A stretch of DNA of 64,000 nt from Euclidia mi (lineage: Eukaryota; Arthropoda; Insecta; Lepidoptera; Erebidae), in NCBI GenBank assembly GCA_944739405.2, contig OX123191.2:7730830-7794829 (forward strand), written 5' to 3'. Position 1 is the first letter of the stretch. The number at the start of each line of letters is the position of its first letter. This document shows, in pieces, positions 10,311-20,880 of this stretch. The notes under the pieces are model-generated. The model was not told where the DNA came from and searched no databases. It saw nothing but the letters and a program-made list of their open reading frames with translations. Made by a program: the position numbers and the translations under genes.

Positions 10311-10575
10311 GACTGCCTCGTTGGTCTCGCGGCATAAATGTGCGCATGGGATCGGGAGGTCCCGGGTTCGATTCCTGGGTCGGGCAGTGTTATTGGGTTT
10401 TTCTGTCACGAAATTCTCAGTAGCAGCACGGAGTCTGGAAATGTGCCCGGTACGGCAATAGGCTCGCCCCTTATTACGTGGGACTAAAGTATATCTGGCG
10501 AAAAGTGGGTGTAGAAATACACCTCTGCCTACCCCTTCGGGGATAAAAGGCGTGACGATATGCATGTATGTATGT
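10311..10575 (+). repeat. tRNA-derived SINE (family S1)
   Basis: The head 'cctcgttggtctcgcggc' with box B 'gggttcgattcctgggtcg' is followed by the body 'atgtgcccggtacggcaata' and the tail 'ctaccccttcggggataaa' plus 'aggcgtgacg', ending in (atgt) repeats. Pol III transcription from the tRNA-like head and LINE-driven retroposition would be expected for such a SINE. The tail resembles the 3' end of LINE-gamma. Confidence 0.75.
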
Positions 10576-10640
10576 ATCTTTACGATTAATACCCAAATAA
10601 CAAGCTGCTCGGCGTCGGGACGTGACGACCCCATCGCCCA

Positions 10641-10690
10641 CTGGGGGAGTTACTCTGACGAGTAGATACTCGTCATAATATCTCCCCCAG
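10641..10690 (+). promoter_or_regulatory. 5'-UTR stem-loop of the RTE element
   Basis: CTGGGGGAG (10641-10649) pairs with CTCCCCCAG (10682-10690). Inside, TGACGAGTA (10656-10664) pairs with TACTCGTCA (10667-10675). It ends 20 nt before the ATG and may act in the RNA (structure is seen; function is inferred). Confidence 0.6.
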
Positions 10691-10710
10691 CGCAAGCAGT
10701 CAACCGAAAG

Positions 10711-13700
10711 ATGGCGGTCAAACCATCCGAACCTGGCGGAAGGAAATCCCGAGATGCTAGATGGGCAGCAGCGTCCAGCACTAAGAACTTCCGCCACTGC
10801 GATCGCCAATACGCTTGCCAAGCGTGGCGATTATGGCATATCCCCCCAATTATGAATCACACCATTAAAAACCGGCCCCTAGTCCCCGGCGGCCCCGCTA
10901 GTCCTGGTTATGGTAGCGGCCATGGTAACGGCGGGGCAAGGGGTGCGAAGAATCTCCGGAAGAGATCGGGCTACCACCACCAACGACAATTGACCCTGGC
11001 AACACTGAACACGCGCACACTGCGGACCGACGAGAAGATTGTCGAGCTGGAAGAAGAATTGAGCAAGTTGCGATGGGATATCATAGGCCTATCTGAAGTC
11101 CGAAGACAGGGGGAGGACTCGATAGTTCTCAATTCCGGTAACTTGCTCTTCTACCGGGAGGGCGACCAACAGTCCCAAGGTGGTGTCGAGTTCATCGTCC
11201 ACAAATCTCTCGTGACCAACGTGGTAAATATCGGGAGTGTGTCGAGCAGGGTAGCGTACCTTATACTCAGAATATCCAAGCGGTATTCGCTGAAGGTCAT
11301 ACAGGTATACGCTCCGACCTCGTCGCACCCCGATGAGGAGGTGGAAGCCATGTACGAGGACATATCTCGGGCTATACATGGCTACAAAACCCAAAACACC
11401 GTGGTCATGGGAGATTTTAACGCGAAACTGGGCAAACGCGACGGTGATGAGCTGAGAGTGGGGCCATTTGGTTATGGGCATCGGAATTCCCGGGGTCACT
11501 TGCTGGCTAGCTTTATGGAGAAGGAAGGACTCTATATGATGAATTCCTTCTTCAAGAAGCGAGAATGCCGCAAGTGGACCTGGGTAAGTCCAGACGGTGC
11601 AACCAAAAATGAGATCGACTTTATCATGTCGAAGAAGAGGCAGATATTCAATGATGTCTCCGTGATCAATTCACTTAAAGTGGGGAGCGATCACCGAATG
11701 GTAAGAGGCACATTGAATATCTGTACTAGCCTCGAACGGTCGAGGTTGATAAAGTCCACGCTCCGACCGGCACCGGTTCATATCCAAAACCCCGAGAGCT
11801 TTCAGCTCGAACTCAAGAACCGTTTCGAATGCCTGGGTGAATGCGTAGATGTGGACGCGTACAGTAACGGGTTCGTGGATGCTGTCCATACAACAGGGGC
11901 TAAATTTTTTAAGCCCCAGAAAAGCCAGAGAACCAAAAAGATCTCGGATCCGACCCTCGAGCTGTTAGAGGAAAGGCGCAAGATGGTTCTGCTATCCTCC
12001 GACGACATGCCGAAATATCGGCACCTCAACAGACAGATCTCTAAGTCTCTGACTCGCGATCTCCGCCAATACAACACAAAATGTGTTCGTGAGGCGATCG
12101 AGCGGAATAAGGGATCCAAAGTGTTCCAGAGGGATCTGTCTGTTGGGCAGAGTCAGCTGACAAAGCTGAAGACGGAGGATGGCAGAATCGTATCGTCCAA
12201 GCCTGAGCTCTTGGAGGAGATCGAAAGGTTCTATGGACAGCTATACACGACAACGCAACAACCCGCAAGCACTCCAGCGTCAGACCCTAGAGCTGGATTG
12301 ACCCGACACTATACCGAAGATATCCCGGACGTCAGCATGCACGAGATTAGTGTGGCTCTCAAACAGCTTAAAAACAACAAGGCGCCGGGAGATGACGGAA
12401 TTACGAGTGAGTTTCTGAAGGCCGGCGGTGCACCCGCGAGAGAAGCCCTCCGGAAGCTATTTAATTCCGTCATTCTCGAGGGTAAAACGCCACAGGCGTG
12501 GCACAGAGGTGTGGTGGTGCTTTTCTTTAAGAAAGGGGATAAAACCCTCTTGAAGAACTACAGACCCATCACACTTCTGAGCCACGTCTACAAGCTGTTT
12601 TCGAGGGTCATCACGAATCGTCTCGAGAGCAAGCTAGACGACTTCCAGCCTCCCGAACAAGCCGGTTTCCGTAAAGGCTATAGTACCATAGACCACATAC
12701 ATACGCTGCGGCAGGTTATACAGAAGTCCGAGGAGTATAACCAGCCCCTATGCTTGGCGTTTGTGGACTATGAGAAAGCCTTCGATTCGATCGAAACCTG
12801 GGCGGTGCTACAGTCTCTCCAACGGTGCCGGATTGACTACCGATATATCGAAGTGCTGAAGTGTTTGTATGAAAACGCCACTATGTCAGTCCGCCTCCAG
12901 GACCAGAGTTCGAAACCTATTCAACTCCAGCGAGGGGTGAGACAGGGGGATGTCATATCCCCGAAACTGTTTAACACTGCGCTGGAGGATGTTTTCAAGC
13001 TTCTGGACTGGAATGGACTCGGCATCAACATCAACGGCGAGTACATCACTCACCTTCGATTCGCAGACGATATCGTAGTCATGGCTGAGACCATGGAAGA
13101 CCTAGGCACAATGCTCGATGGCCTCTGTAGAGTCTCCCAACAAGTAGATCTTAAGATGAACATGGACAAGACGAAAATCATGTCGAACGTCCATGTTGTA
13201 CCTGCTCCTATTCAGGTTGGGAACTCTACGCTCGAAGTTGTCGACAAGTATATCTACCTGGGACAAGTAGTCCAATTAGGTAGGTCCAACTTCGAGAAGG
13301 AGGTCAATCGTCGAATCCAACTCGGTTGGGCAGCGTTCGAGAAGCTACGACATATCTTCTCGTCCGATATCCCGCAGTGTCTCAAGACGAAAGTCTTTGA
13401 CCAGTGTGTGTTGCCAGTGATGACTTACGGATCAGAGACGTGGTCGCTCACTATGGGCCTTATCAGAAGGCTCAAGGTCACTCAGAGGGCGATGGAGAGA
13501 GCTATGCTTGGAGTTTCCCTGCGAGATCGAATCAGAAATGAGGAGATCCGCAGTAGAACCAAAGTCGCCGACATAGCTCTCCGGATAGCCAAGCTGAAGT
13601 GGCAGTGGGCAGGGCACATAGCTCGAAGAACCGATGGCCGTTGGGGCAGAAAAGTTCTGGAGTGGCGGCCACGTACCGGACGACACAGCAGAGGTAGGCC

Positions 13701-13827
13701 CCCCGCAAGGTGGACCGACGATCTTGTCAAGATCGCGGGAGGAGGTTGGATGCGGGTGGCTCAAGACTGGTCTGTGTGGAGAACCTTGGGGGAGGCCTAT
13801 GTCCAGCAGTGGACGTCGTTTGGCTGA
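10711..13827 (+). CDS. RTE-type endonuclease/reverse transcriptase
   Basis: 1038 residues. An apurinic-type endonuclease spans about 94-335 with the expected residues: N100 (LNTRTL), E129 (LSEVRR), Y200 (QVYAPT), D235/N237 (GDFNAKLG), D303 (EIDFI) and S-D-H at 326-328. The reverse transcriptase is at about 545-800: 'KAPGDDGITSEFLKAG', 'NYRPITLL', 'QAGFRKGYST', 'LAFVDYEKAFDSIE', 'QRGVRQGDVISPKLF', then catalytic 'FADDIV' at 784-789. A basic C-terminal tail ('RRTDGRWGRKVLEWRPRTG') follows. The start is chosen at an ATG with a good context (AAAGATGG) after a stop-rich leader. The protein nicks DNA and primes reverse transcription of its own RNA at the target. All catalytic residues I checked are present. 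Confidence 0.92.
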   Translation: MAVKPSEPGGRKSRDARWAAASSTKNFRHCDRQYACQAWRLWHIPPIMNHTIKNRPLVPGGPASPGYGSGHGNGGARGAKNLRKRSGYHHQRQLTLATLNTRTLRTDEKIVELEEELSKLRWDIIGLSEVRRQGEDSIVLNSGNLLFYREGDQQSQGGVEFIVHKSLVTNVVNIGSVSSRVAYLILRISKRYSLKVIQVYAPTSSHPDEEVEAMYEDISRAIHGYKTQNTVVMGDFNAKLGKRDGDELRVGPFGYGHRNSRGHLLASFMEKEGLYMMNSFFKKRECRKWTWVSPDGATKNEIDFIMSKKRQIFNDVSVINSLKVGSDHRMVRGTLNICTSLERSRLIKSTLRPAPVHIQNPESFQLELKNRFECLGECVDVDAYSNGFVDAVHTTGAKFFKPQKSQRTKKISDPTLELLEERRKMVLLSSDDMPKYRHLNRQISKSLTRDLRQYNTKCVREAIERNKGSKVFQRDLSVGQSQLTKLKTEDGRIVSSKPELLEEIERFYGQLYTTTQQPASTPASDPRAGLTRHYTEDIPDVSMHEISVALKQLKNNKAPGDDGITSEFLKAGGAPAREALRKLFNSVILEGKTPQAWHRGVVVLFFKKGDKTLLKNYRPITLLSHVYKLFSRVITNRLESKLDDFQPPEQAGFRKGYSTIDHIHTLRQVIQKSEEYNQPLCLAFVDYEKAFDSIETWAVLQSLQRCRIDYRYIEVLKCLYENATMSVRLQDQSSKPIQLQRGVRQGDVISPKLFNTALEDVFKLLDWNGLGININGEYITHLRFADDIVVMAETMEDLGTMLDGLCRVSQQVDLKMNMDKTKIMSNVHVVPAPIQVGNSTLEVVDKYIYLGQVVQLGRSNFEKEVNRRIQLGWAAFEKLRHIFSSDIPQCLKTKVFDQCVLPVMTYGSETWSLTMGLIRRLKVTQRAMERAMLGVSLRDRIRNEEIRSRTKVADIALRIAKLKWQWAGHIARRTDGRWGRKVLEWRPRTGRHSRGRPPARWTDDLVKIAGGGWMRVAQDWSVWRTLGEAYVQQWTSFG

Positions 13828-14004
13828 TATGATGAACAAGCTGTTGGTATAAGTTCATGGCCTACCAACTAAAGGCACCGCGGTGTCCATCGACTTCTCG
13901 TAGCAATAGACCGCGGTTATTATAATTTACCGCTACTAGGCGTCATCCTTTACCTTAACAGCTTTTCTTATACTACTGCTGCACTTAACCCTATACTTGA
14001 CGAT

Positions 14005-14022
14005 GTGCATTTAAATGCACAG
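14005..14022. repeat. subterminal palindrome of the piggyBac-like element
   Basis: Perfect palindrome 'gtgcatttaaatgcac', repeated at about 15930-15948 and 15985-16003, with degenerate versions near 14350 and 14402. Its repetition at both ends is what a transposase binding site would look like. Confidence 0.6.
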
Positions 14023-14589
14023 TTTTTTTTAAAATATTCTACAAGCAAAATTAAGTACATTTTTTGTTTATTTTCTACTCATTCACCCATGAAATGCCCG
14101 TATTAGACATAAAAAAATATTACTGAGCCCTGGCGACACTTGGTGTACTCAGTTGATCGCGAGATGGTGGAGCATGTGCGTGCGTCTACGGCATCCATGG
14201 TAAAAATTGATTGAAATCATATTATTTATTAATGAAATTGAATAAAAAACTGATAAAAACAGGACCTAAATATACAGTCTTGTTAATTAAATATAGATTT
14301 TTTCAATTTGAAATAGTTTACTTTGAAACATTTTCATGTTATCTTGCATGTGTCTTTAAATGCACATTGCCAAAATATTAACAGACCTACCAGCACTAGG
14401 CTGTGTGCATTTATAGATACATTGCCAGTTTGAAGGACATTGTTTTTAAAATAACATTATGAATTTCAATTAAATTATTTCTTACTATTAGATGTTTATT
14501 TTTTATATTTCTTTATTTTGGCGTTAGTGCCTAAGTCTGGTGCTAGTTCCGACGTAGAAAAAGAGGTTCTTCGGAAGATAAACTTCATT

Positions 14590-15662
14590 ATGCATGTTCA
14601 GTGCTATATTTCGACAATTTTTCATCATCATCAGCCTTTAACAGTCCACTGCTGGACTAGGCCTCTCCTTTGAAAGGAGGAATTGGCCTACTATACCACG
14701 CTGGCCAAACGGGTTGGTATAGGGTTTGTATCAAGTTTTCCTTCTCTTACAGTGATGTTCTCTGCATAATATGCTCCCTCTGTCGGCTCTTACGACACCC
14801 ATGGGATGATATGGGGTGGTGACAATCCGTATTCTTAATCCGTCACCACACGGACAATTTTTCACTTCAGTAGAATTGCTGGAACATTTGAGTAATGTTT
14901 ATGGTATCTTTGCTTTAGGGACTATCAGGCAAAACAGACTTCGAGGAGCTGCAGCCAAACTACCTACTGATAAAAAGCTAAAACATAAAGGTCGTGGATC
15001 TTTTAGTCAAGTCGTTTCTAATGGATGTAAAATAGCAGTAGTCAAATGGGTTGACAACAAGTGTGTCACTACGGCCAGTACTTATACTGACTCGCAGCAG
15101 GTGCATCAGGTGTTACGATACTGTAAAAACACAAAAAGCAAAGCACCTGTTACATGTCCCAACATCGTAAAAGAATACAACTGTTGTATGGTAGGTGTAA
15201 ACCTTGCAGATATGCTAGTAGCTCTTTATCGGACTGAAATGCGACCACATCGTTAGTATATACCTTTATACTCACAGGTTCTTGACATATGTGTCAATAA
15301 TACATGGCTGATTTATCGTCGTGAAACCAAAGATGCAAAGCAAATGAAACTTAAAGACTTTCGATGGGCTATAAGTAATGATCTCACCACCTTTCAAAGA
15401 ATTATTAATTATTAAGAAGTTTTCGAATACGTCCAGAAGTTCGAATTTTGTTACACCGCAGATGTCCGACTACGGCCGATATGACCACTTTAGACACTTG
15501 CCATCATTTACAAATAAAGGCAGATGCAAGAATTGCATAAAAAGTCAGACTAAATTAATATATGTAAAATGCAACGTGAGGCTTTATTTGGTATATGGTC
15601 GTAATTGTTTTATGATTATCATACAAAATAATAATAATAAATTTCATTGTCGACATGTCTGA
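14590..15662 (+). pseudogene. piggyBac-like transposase, interrupted and decayed
   Basis: Read without the intervening SINE, the frame crosses 'YFDNFFTS', the counterpart of the conserved piggyBac DNYFTS-type motif. It continues with 'YGIFALGTIRQNR', 'VVKWVDNKCVTTAST', 'VKEYNCCMVGVNLADM' (the conserved GVD region, with Asn for Asp as 'GVNLAD') and 'RRETKDAKQMKLKDFRWAI' further on. A Cys-rich tail 'GRCKNCIKSQTKLIYVKCN' is in a displaced frame. Lesions: the SINE at 14625-14852, a TAG at 15254-15256 after 'MRPHR' where the family has a Trp, and later frameshifts. The N-terminal half is not recognisable. Inactive. Confidence 0.8.
14625..14852 (-). repeat. SINE (family S3) with 12-bp target duplication
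   Basis: The identical 'gacaatttttca' sits at 14613-14624 and 14853-14864, the signature of LINE-mediated insertion. On the minus strand it starts 'ccgtgtggtgacggattaag' and ends 'cagcagtggactgttaaagg' plus (ctgatgatg). It inserted exactly in the transposase DNFFTS codons. Confidence 0.9.
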
Positions 15663-16137
15663 GTACTGATTTCTCATTATTAATAGTATTTTGTGTGTTT
15701 ACAACTTTTGTAGTAGGTACTTAAAGATGTTTTTTATTGTTTAAAAGGCCTATAGCGGCATCCGAAATACATAATTTGTGAAAATTTCAGCTTTCCAGCT
15801 ATCAAAAGGTCAAAGACAATCATGTTGTTGTCTTTATTGCTCATATTTGATCTCTTTACTAGTAGTTTTTTTTAATCAACCGTTGTTTCATCTTAAATAA
15901 GTCGTGTTTCAATTTCGTCTGCACATGGCAATGTGCATTTAAATGCACACGCTTTTTTTACAGCGATAATTCGACGAAACTGGCAATGTGCATTTAAATG
16001 CACATGCTATATTTCCAAAACTATATATGTATGTTTTTTTTTTGCATTTTACGTGTATTTGACACGTATTAAATGCGATATATGTGGAAAAAATAATGAA
16101 TATATACAATAAAAACCTTTGCCAAGTATAGGGTTAA

Positions 16138-16335
16138 GCTTGTCCTAATTAACTTCACAGGAGGACTGAGTCAAAAAGAGGATTTGAATTACTTTGCCAC
16201 GGTGGCCAGACGGGATGGCAGGGTTTTATCGATCGAATTTTCTGTCTCTTCGCAAAGATGACGCTACTCTTACGACAACACGAATGAAATGGGGCACCAC
16301 AGCATCGTACATGCATTTGCGACAAAATTAATGCC
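16138..16335 (-). repeat. SINE fragment (family S3)
   Basis: 'ttgccacggtggccagacgg', 'cttacgacaacacgaatgaa' and 'ggggcaccacag' parallel the S3 copy inside the piggyBac-like element, more diverged. Confidence 0.5.
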
Positions 16336-16929
16336 ATATGAAATAGTAACTATATTCAACCTTATTTGTAATATAAATTACTTCTGCCATCAAATATGAA
16401 CCGAATCTTGCATAACAAATACTTTGTAAATTGGGTCTTATGATTAAATTTCACGGCAACAAAAACTAGGTTGCGAAATGTAGAGGGCAAATTATATTTG
16501 AATTCAAAGGCAAACTACATGGAAATTTTGAGCAGTAATGTTGCCTTTCTGAGAGCCATGGTCAGTTATAGTTGGTACAGTTTAAATTGAGTCATATTCT
16601 ACTATGTTATATGTACCTAACCGCAATTAGTGATATTTTACATTACATCATATTTCTACGTATCATTAAACCCTTTATCACGTATAGCAGTATTCAGCAT
16701 CATCATGGTCGACCTAACGTTATCCCAGTTGCATCCAATTGCTTGCTTGTTGGCTTATCATCTAGTGTAAATAAATTTAACAGAATATTATCTTCTTTAC
16801 AGAGCGACTGCTGTCTATCCTCTGCACCCCACAGGGAGAGCGATATTCCACAACTTAGAATAGAATATATAATTTTATATTGACGTTTACTTTCAGAGTC
16901 ACTCAGTCAGTAATTTTCATTACAGTCGT
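16336..16929. other. no feature recognised
   Basis: No supported gene or repeat. A short open frame around 16572-16883 has no recognisable domain and is not called. Confidence 0.35.
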
Positions 16930-17085
16930 AAAACTTTACACCGTAGGTCCCGACTGTTGCCCAAGGCACATAACTTCGAAAAGCCCGTGATGCACGTGAT
17001 AGGTTAGAATACAGTACTCTCTGCGAGGCAGCCTGTTAGGTTCTCCACTACGCTATCACTGCCTCACGTTTAGTAGTATTATATA
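16930..17085 (-). repeat. SINE head fragment (family S2)
   Basis: 'gcacataacttcgaaaagcc' and 'ctccactacgctatcactgc' are the complement of the tRNA-like head of S2 ('gcgatagcctagtggagag' and 'cttttcgaagttatgtgc'). Confidence 0.55.
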
Positions 17086-17699
17086 GCCTTTTTAATAACA
17101 ATGTGAAGGAATGCCCTACGTCGATGCTTAGATTTTACGCCATTTTGCAATTGGGCATAGACCCCCAAGTCAAGCCAGCATACTGTAACGAGCATCATCC
17201 TCCTAGCGTTACTCCAGTTAGAGCTTGGGGTCCGCTTTCCAGTCTAGCCGGCTTTGCAACTGCCTGTTTCACCTCCGCAAAGGGTTAGCTATATTCCATG
17301 CATGCCTTCTTCCAAAAAAACTCATTTACCCTCCAGTAGGAGACAGCCGTGATATGAAACTGAGTACATCACTGTGCGTACAAAATACAAAGCAACTAGT
17401 ATATTCTGAGAAACACTTTAATGTTTCAGAGCATAATGTAGTAGTTTCATGTTACCCAGTTTGTATACCGAACTAGTGGAGCAATATTCAGGCTTCATAT
17501 TGTTTATCTCGCGTAAACACAGATGCTTTGATGCAAGTTCATGAACGCTAGAGGTATTAAAACTTTGGGAAAAAAACCACCTGCATTTGAATCTTCTAGA
17601 TGTCCCTTGCTTTCAAAGTGACCTGAAGCTTAGTGAAGATACTGGTTCCGTACCTATAAAGGAAAAAGTGCATTACAAATCTAAGTAACTTTGAATCAT

Positions 17700-17915
17700 T
17701 ATTTTTTTTTATGTAGGCTCACGCTTATTATACTGAGATTGGGCCATGTCATGAATTTATAGGTCCCATGTAATATTTGGTGTGCCTATTGCCATTACTG
17801 GGCACTTTGCTGCTAATAAGAATTCGGAAAAAACTCGTATCCTCGACCCGGTTATTGAACCTGGGACCTCCCAGTAGACGCATATGCAACCACACTGAAC
17901 GACAGAGACAGTCCA
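17700..17915 (-). repeat. SINE fragment (family S1)
   Basis: In complement it carries 'gggaggtcccaggttcaat' (box-B-like) and 'agtgcccagtaatggcaata', matching the head and body of S1. The characteristic tail is lost. Confidence 0.55.
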
Positions 17916-17954
17916 AACGTAGAATCAAATCCAATAATAACAAAATATCTTATT

Positions 17955-18195
17955 GCTGGACATGACTGCGTCTCTCTTAATTTGGGTCTTAACAGCATTG
18001 TTAGTCAAAAGTAGGATTTGGCCCACTATAATATCTTGCTAGCCAGACGGGTTGTTGTTGGATTTTAGATCAAGATGGCCCTCTCTTCCCAAAAATAAAA
18101 TTGGCTTCAAATTTTTCCTTAGTTGCTACTTACGACAACTTATGGAATGAAATGTGTCAGTGACACCTTGTATTCTTAAACCATCACCGCAAGAG
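17955..18195 (-). repeat. SINE (family S3), diverged
   Basis: 'ttgctagccagacgggttg', 'cttacgacaacttatggaat' and 'ttcttaaaccatcaccgca' follow the same order as the TSD-flanked S3 copy at 14625-14852. Confidence 0.6.
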
Positions 18196-18899
18196 AAACA
18201 GAAATAAGATAACATCACTTTACTATTACTCCTACTCAAGGGACCAGTTGCCGAAAGAATTATGAAAATAATTTGTAACTAAATAAAAATGTTGCTAAAA
18301 TAAGAAATTTGTAGCTTTTTTGTAGCTTTGTCATATTTATATGGTACTTTACAACCTGTTAACAGCACTCACACTGAAGAAAATCGTCGTAACCTTTAAT
18401 ACCTATCAAATATTGCTAAAACTCTAACTTGTAGTTTTACAACTCAATTTTATACTAACCAAATATAGTTTTAAAAATGTACACAACACTAAAGCAAGCA
18501 ACATACTAAGAATACAACAACTATGTTAGTAACTACGTAATTGCAGTTTCTGTATGGTCTAACTGCACTCAAAGTTGGACAATAAATTCATTGTTCGACG
18601 TAGCTTGTATAACTTATTCAGTTATACGACTGGCACAAGTATATCCCCTATCGGTAGAATATAAACGGCGTTGTTATGTGAGAGAACGTTACTATATGTA
18701 AAAACTTAACCTGTGTTATTTGGAATAAGACATTCGAGACTTTAAAATAGGTTTACTTTTGAAGGTGGGAGGATTTATTTTTGATGTTTAAATGGCTTTT
18801 AAATATTGATCACGTGTGCTCTTGTAGTGAAATGAAATATATATTTTTTTTATAATTTTGTAACCCCATACGACGGAAGAAACAACATGCTGAGTTAAG
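18196..18899. other. no feature recognised
   Basis: AT-rich sequence with no credible coding frame, array or terminal repeat. Confidence 0.4.
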
Positions 18900-19112
18900 A
18901 AACATAACATAACATAACTTCACGCCTTTATCCCCGAAGGGGTAGGCAGAGGTCTATTACACACTACACTTTTCCAATTATGTTTCGGTCCCGATGTAAT
19001 AAGAGGCGAGCCTATTGCCATCTTCCGAGCACAGTATTAAGCGTGCGATATTGAACATTTTTAATACACACATAACTTCGAAAAGTCAGAGGTCACTAGG
19101 CTATCGCCGCTA
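18900..19112 (-). repeat. SINE (family S1)
   Basis: Begins with the complement of the S1 tail ('tttatccccgaaggggtagg'), then 'ggcgagcctattgcca', and ends in 'acttcgaaaagtcagaggtc' and 'ctatcgccgct', the tRNA-like head variant shared with the copy at 30895. Confidence 0.7.
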
Positions 19113-19134
19113 TTGATTGGTTGGATTAAGAATA

Positions 19135-19345
19135 GAAAATAAATTGCTATCCCATCTCATTCCGTAGCTCATAAAAAGCGACTTAGGAAAATAAAAAGGA
19201 AAATAATAGAAAAACAAAGCAAAAAGTATCTTTGCGAAAAGACGGAATACTGGACGTAAAACCTTTTACCAATCCCTATGTCCAGCATGGTATAGAAGGA
19301 CAAATACTTATATTGACTCACAGTGCAGGGAAACAAATTAGGAGA
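19135..19345 (+). repeat. SINE (family S3), diverged
   Basis: 'atcccatctcattccgtagc', 'agcgacttaggaaa' and 'ccagcatggtatagaagga' correspond to S3 in the forward orientation. Confidence 0.45.
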
Positions 19346-20880
19346 GACTTAACTCAAGCATTGGACTCCGAAAAGCTGTTAAGGTAAGTAGTTTTATACC
19401 CACCACTAGCAAATGAAAATAATTTAGTAGTTTTTTTTTAATTATAATTTTTCACTCTCCTAATTACTAATCTTGATGTATACACATACTTGAGAAATCT
19501 AGTTTCGTTTTTAATTCTATTGCATATATGTATATATGTTTGCCTCAACAAATACTAGTCTCTGCCATGTGTCTTTAAATAAATAAATAAATCAAGTTCA
19601 ATATATACCTAATATTGATATCATTCCAGTTTATAAATACTTCAATGCTGGTCATGAGGCTTGTAAAATATATTATCAAAGTAAATATATCCTTCGTAAA
19701 TGTTATGGAAATCTCTCGGATATGCAGGATTACTAATGTTTTATTTTACTGCTTACCCAGAAATAGTTAATAATATTTATAGTAAAAAGGTAATGGTGCG
19801 CACTGTGGTCTGTCTTTTAAGCAAATAAATCAATATAACCAATATTTTCTTGGTTAAATCACTGAGTGGGAACTAGCAAGCGATAAAAGAAGTAAACCGT
19901 AAAAATCCCATCAGATATCCGAACCGTCATTTACGATGTACAGTTTTCACTTGAAATTTTTTTTTCGATTTTATCCCCGGTTTTAGGGTTCGACTTTATG
20001 GATGATTTGACAATGTAAATGATCCGTTTAACCTGATACCCATCTCTCTTTGTCATGACTTTGATGTCAAAGGATATTATTAAAATAAGTGTTTTTATGA
20101 GGTCTATTTGCAAGAAAAGTTTATTTTGCTATCCTTCTTAAATAAAAACTGTTATGATTTGTACTCATATTATTTTTTATAATATAAACGTCAGTATGTT
20201 AAAGATGTGGTTATGTGCCTTGTCGGGATTCATCCACAAATATTTTACAATTATACTTAGCGATTCTTCACTAATAATAAGGGTGCCAAATAAGCATTAG
20301 GTACTCTCGTTAAGGGCATGAAAAGAGTTATTCTCATCCTCTCCTAATACCAAGTGACCCCGTGGTCACGACGAATGCGAGTTGGTTAAAATGTTAGAAA
20401 ACTATACTTTGTTTATGTTAATTAATGCGAACGAGAGCCGTTAAACAGCGGACTCCGGGGCCCAAGATAAGAATCTTGGCTCGAGCTAGAAACCTGATGA
20501 TGAAACCCAATAAATAAACTTGTATGACTTACGTACTTTATTATAAAAATCTAAAGGTTCGTGAAAGCTTGTTAAACAAAGCTTTCGTATGTTACACGAA
20601 TTAACCTGAATGAAAGTCGAATCAAATCAATATTCATTATCGCCTCTTGACGCAGTGTCGTCATTTAATCTACCTATTTATGGCACTCTTATACTAAACC
20701 ACATTTAAACGAAGTCAAGACAAAATCAGGGCTTTGAAGTTTATGTCCATCAGGCAAGTAAAACCAAGTGAACGAGCTAACTCACAAATGTCAATAAATG
20801 TCACGTATATGAAAACCGGGGTTACTTACTTTATACGTCATAAAACATATTTACGTTACAACTTCCTAAAATATTTAATA
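19346..20880. other. no gene seen
   Basis: About 1.5 kb of AT-rich DNA. A short 'aaataaataaataaat' tract lies near 19576. Frames are broken by stops and no domain is recognisable. Confidence 0.4.

Larger units (their letters stand above)
10590..13860 (+). mobile_element. RTE-type non-LTR retrotransposon, apparently intact coding region
   Basis: A single-ORF LINE of RTE type. The outer borders are approximate: the 5' end lies after the S1 SINE tail and the 3' end shortly after the stop codon, before 'gcttttcttatactactgct' next to the following piggyBac-like element. A strong hairpin (10641-10690) precedes the ATG. No frameshift or internal stop interrupts the frame, which is unusual in this window. 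Confidence 0.75.
13989..16133 (+). mobile_element. piggyBac-like transposon with both ends and TTAA target duplications
   Basis: TTAA lies at 13985-13988 and 16134-16137. The ends are CCCTATACTTGAC and, in complement, CCCTATACTTGGC: a short inverted repeat opening with the CCC typical of piggyBac. Subterminal palindromes 'gtgcatttaaatgcac' occur near both ends. A decayed transposase lies between, interrupted by a SINE with its own 12-bp duplication. The element inserted directly beyond the RTE 3' end. Confidence 0.88.

Noticed and set aside
10320..10390. Second tRNA gene candidate
   Set aside because: Same reason: the head is repeated at 24551 in front of the same SINE body.
13432..13839. 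Minus-strand ORFs opposite the RTE gene
   Set aside because: They are shadows of the GC-rich coding sequence on the other strand.
14816..15256. Transposase starting at 14816
   Set aside because: The first residues come from the SINE; the true frame enters from upstream of the SINE through the DNFFTS motif.
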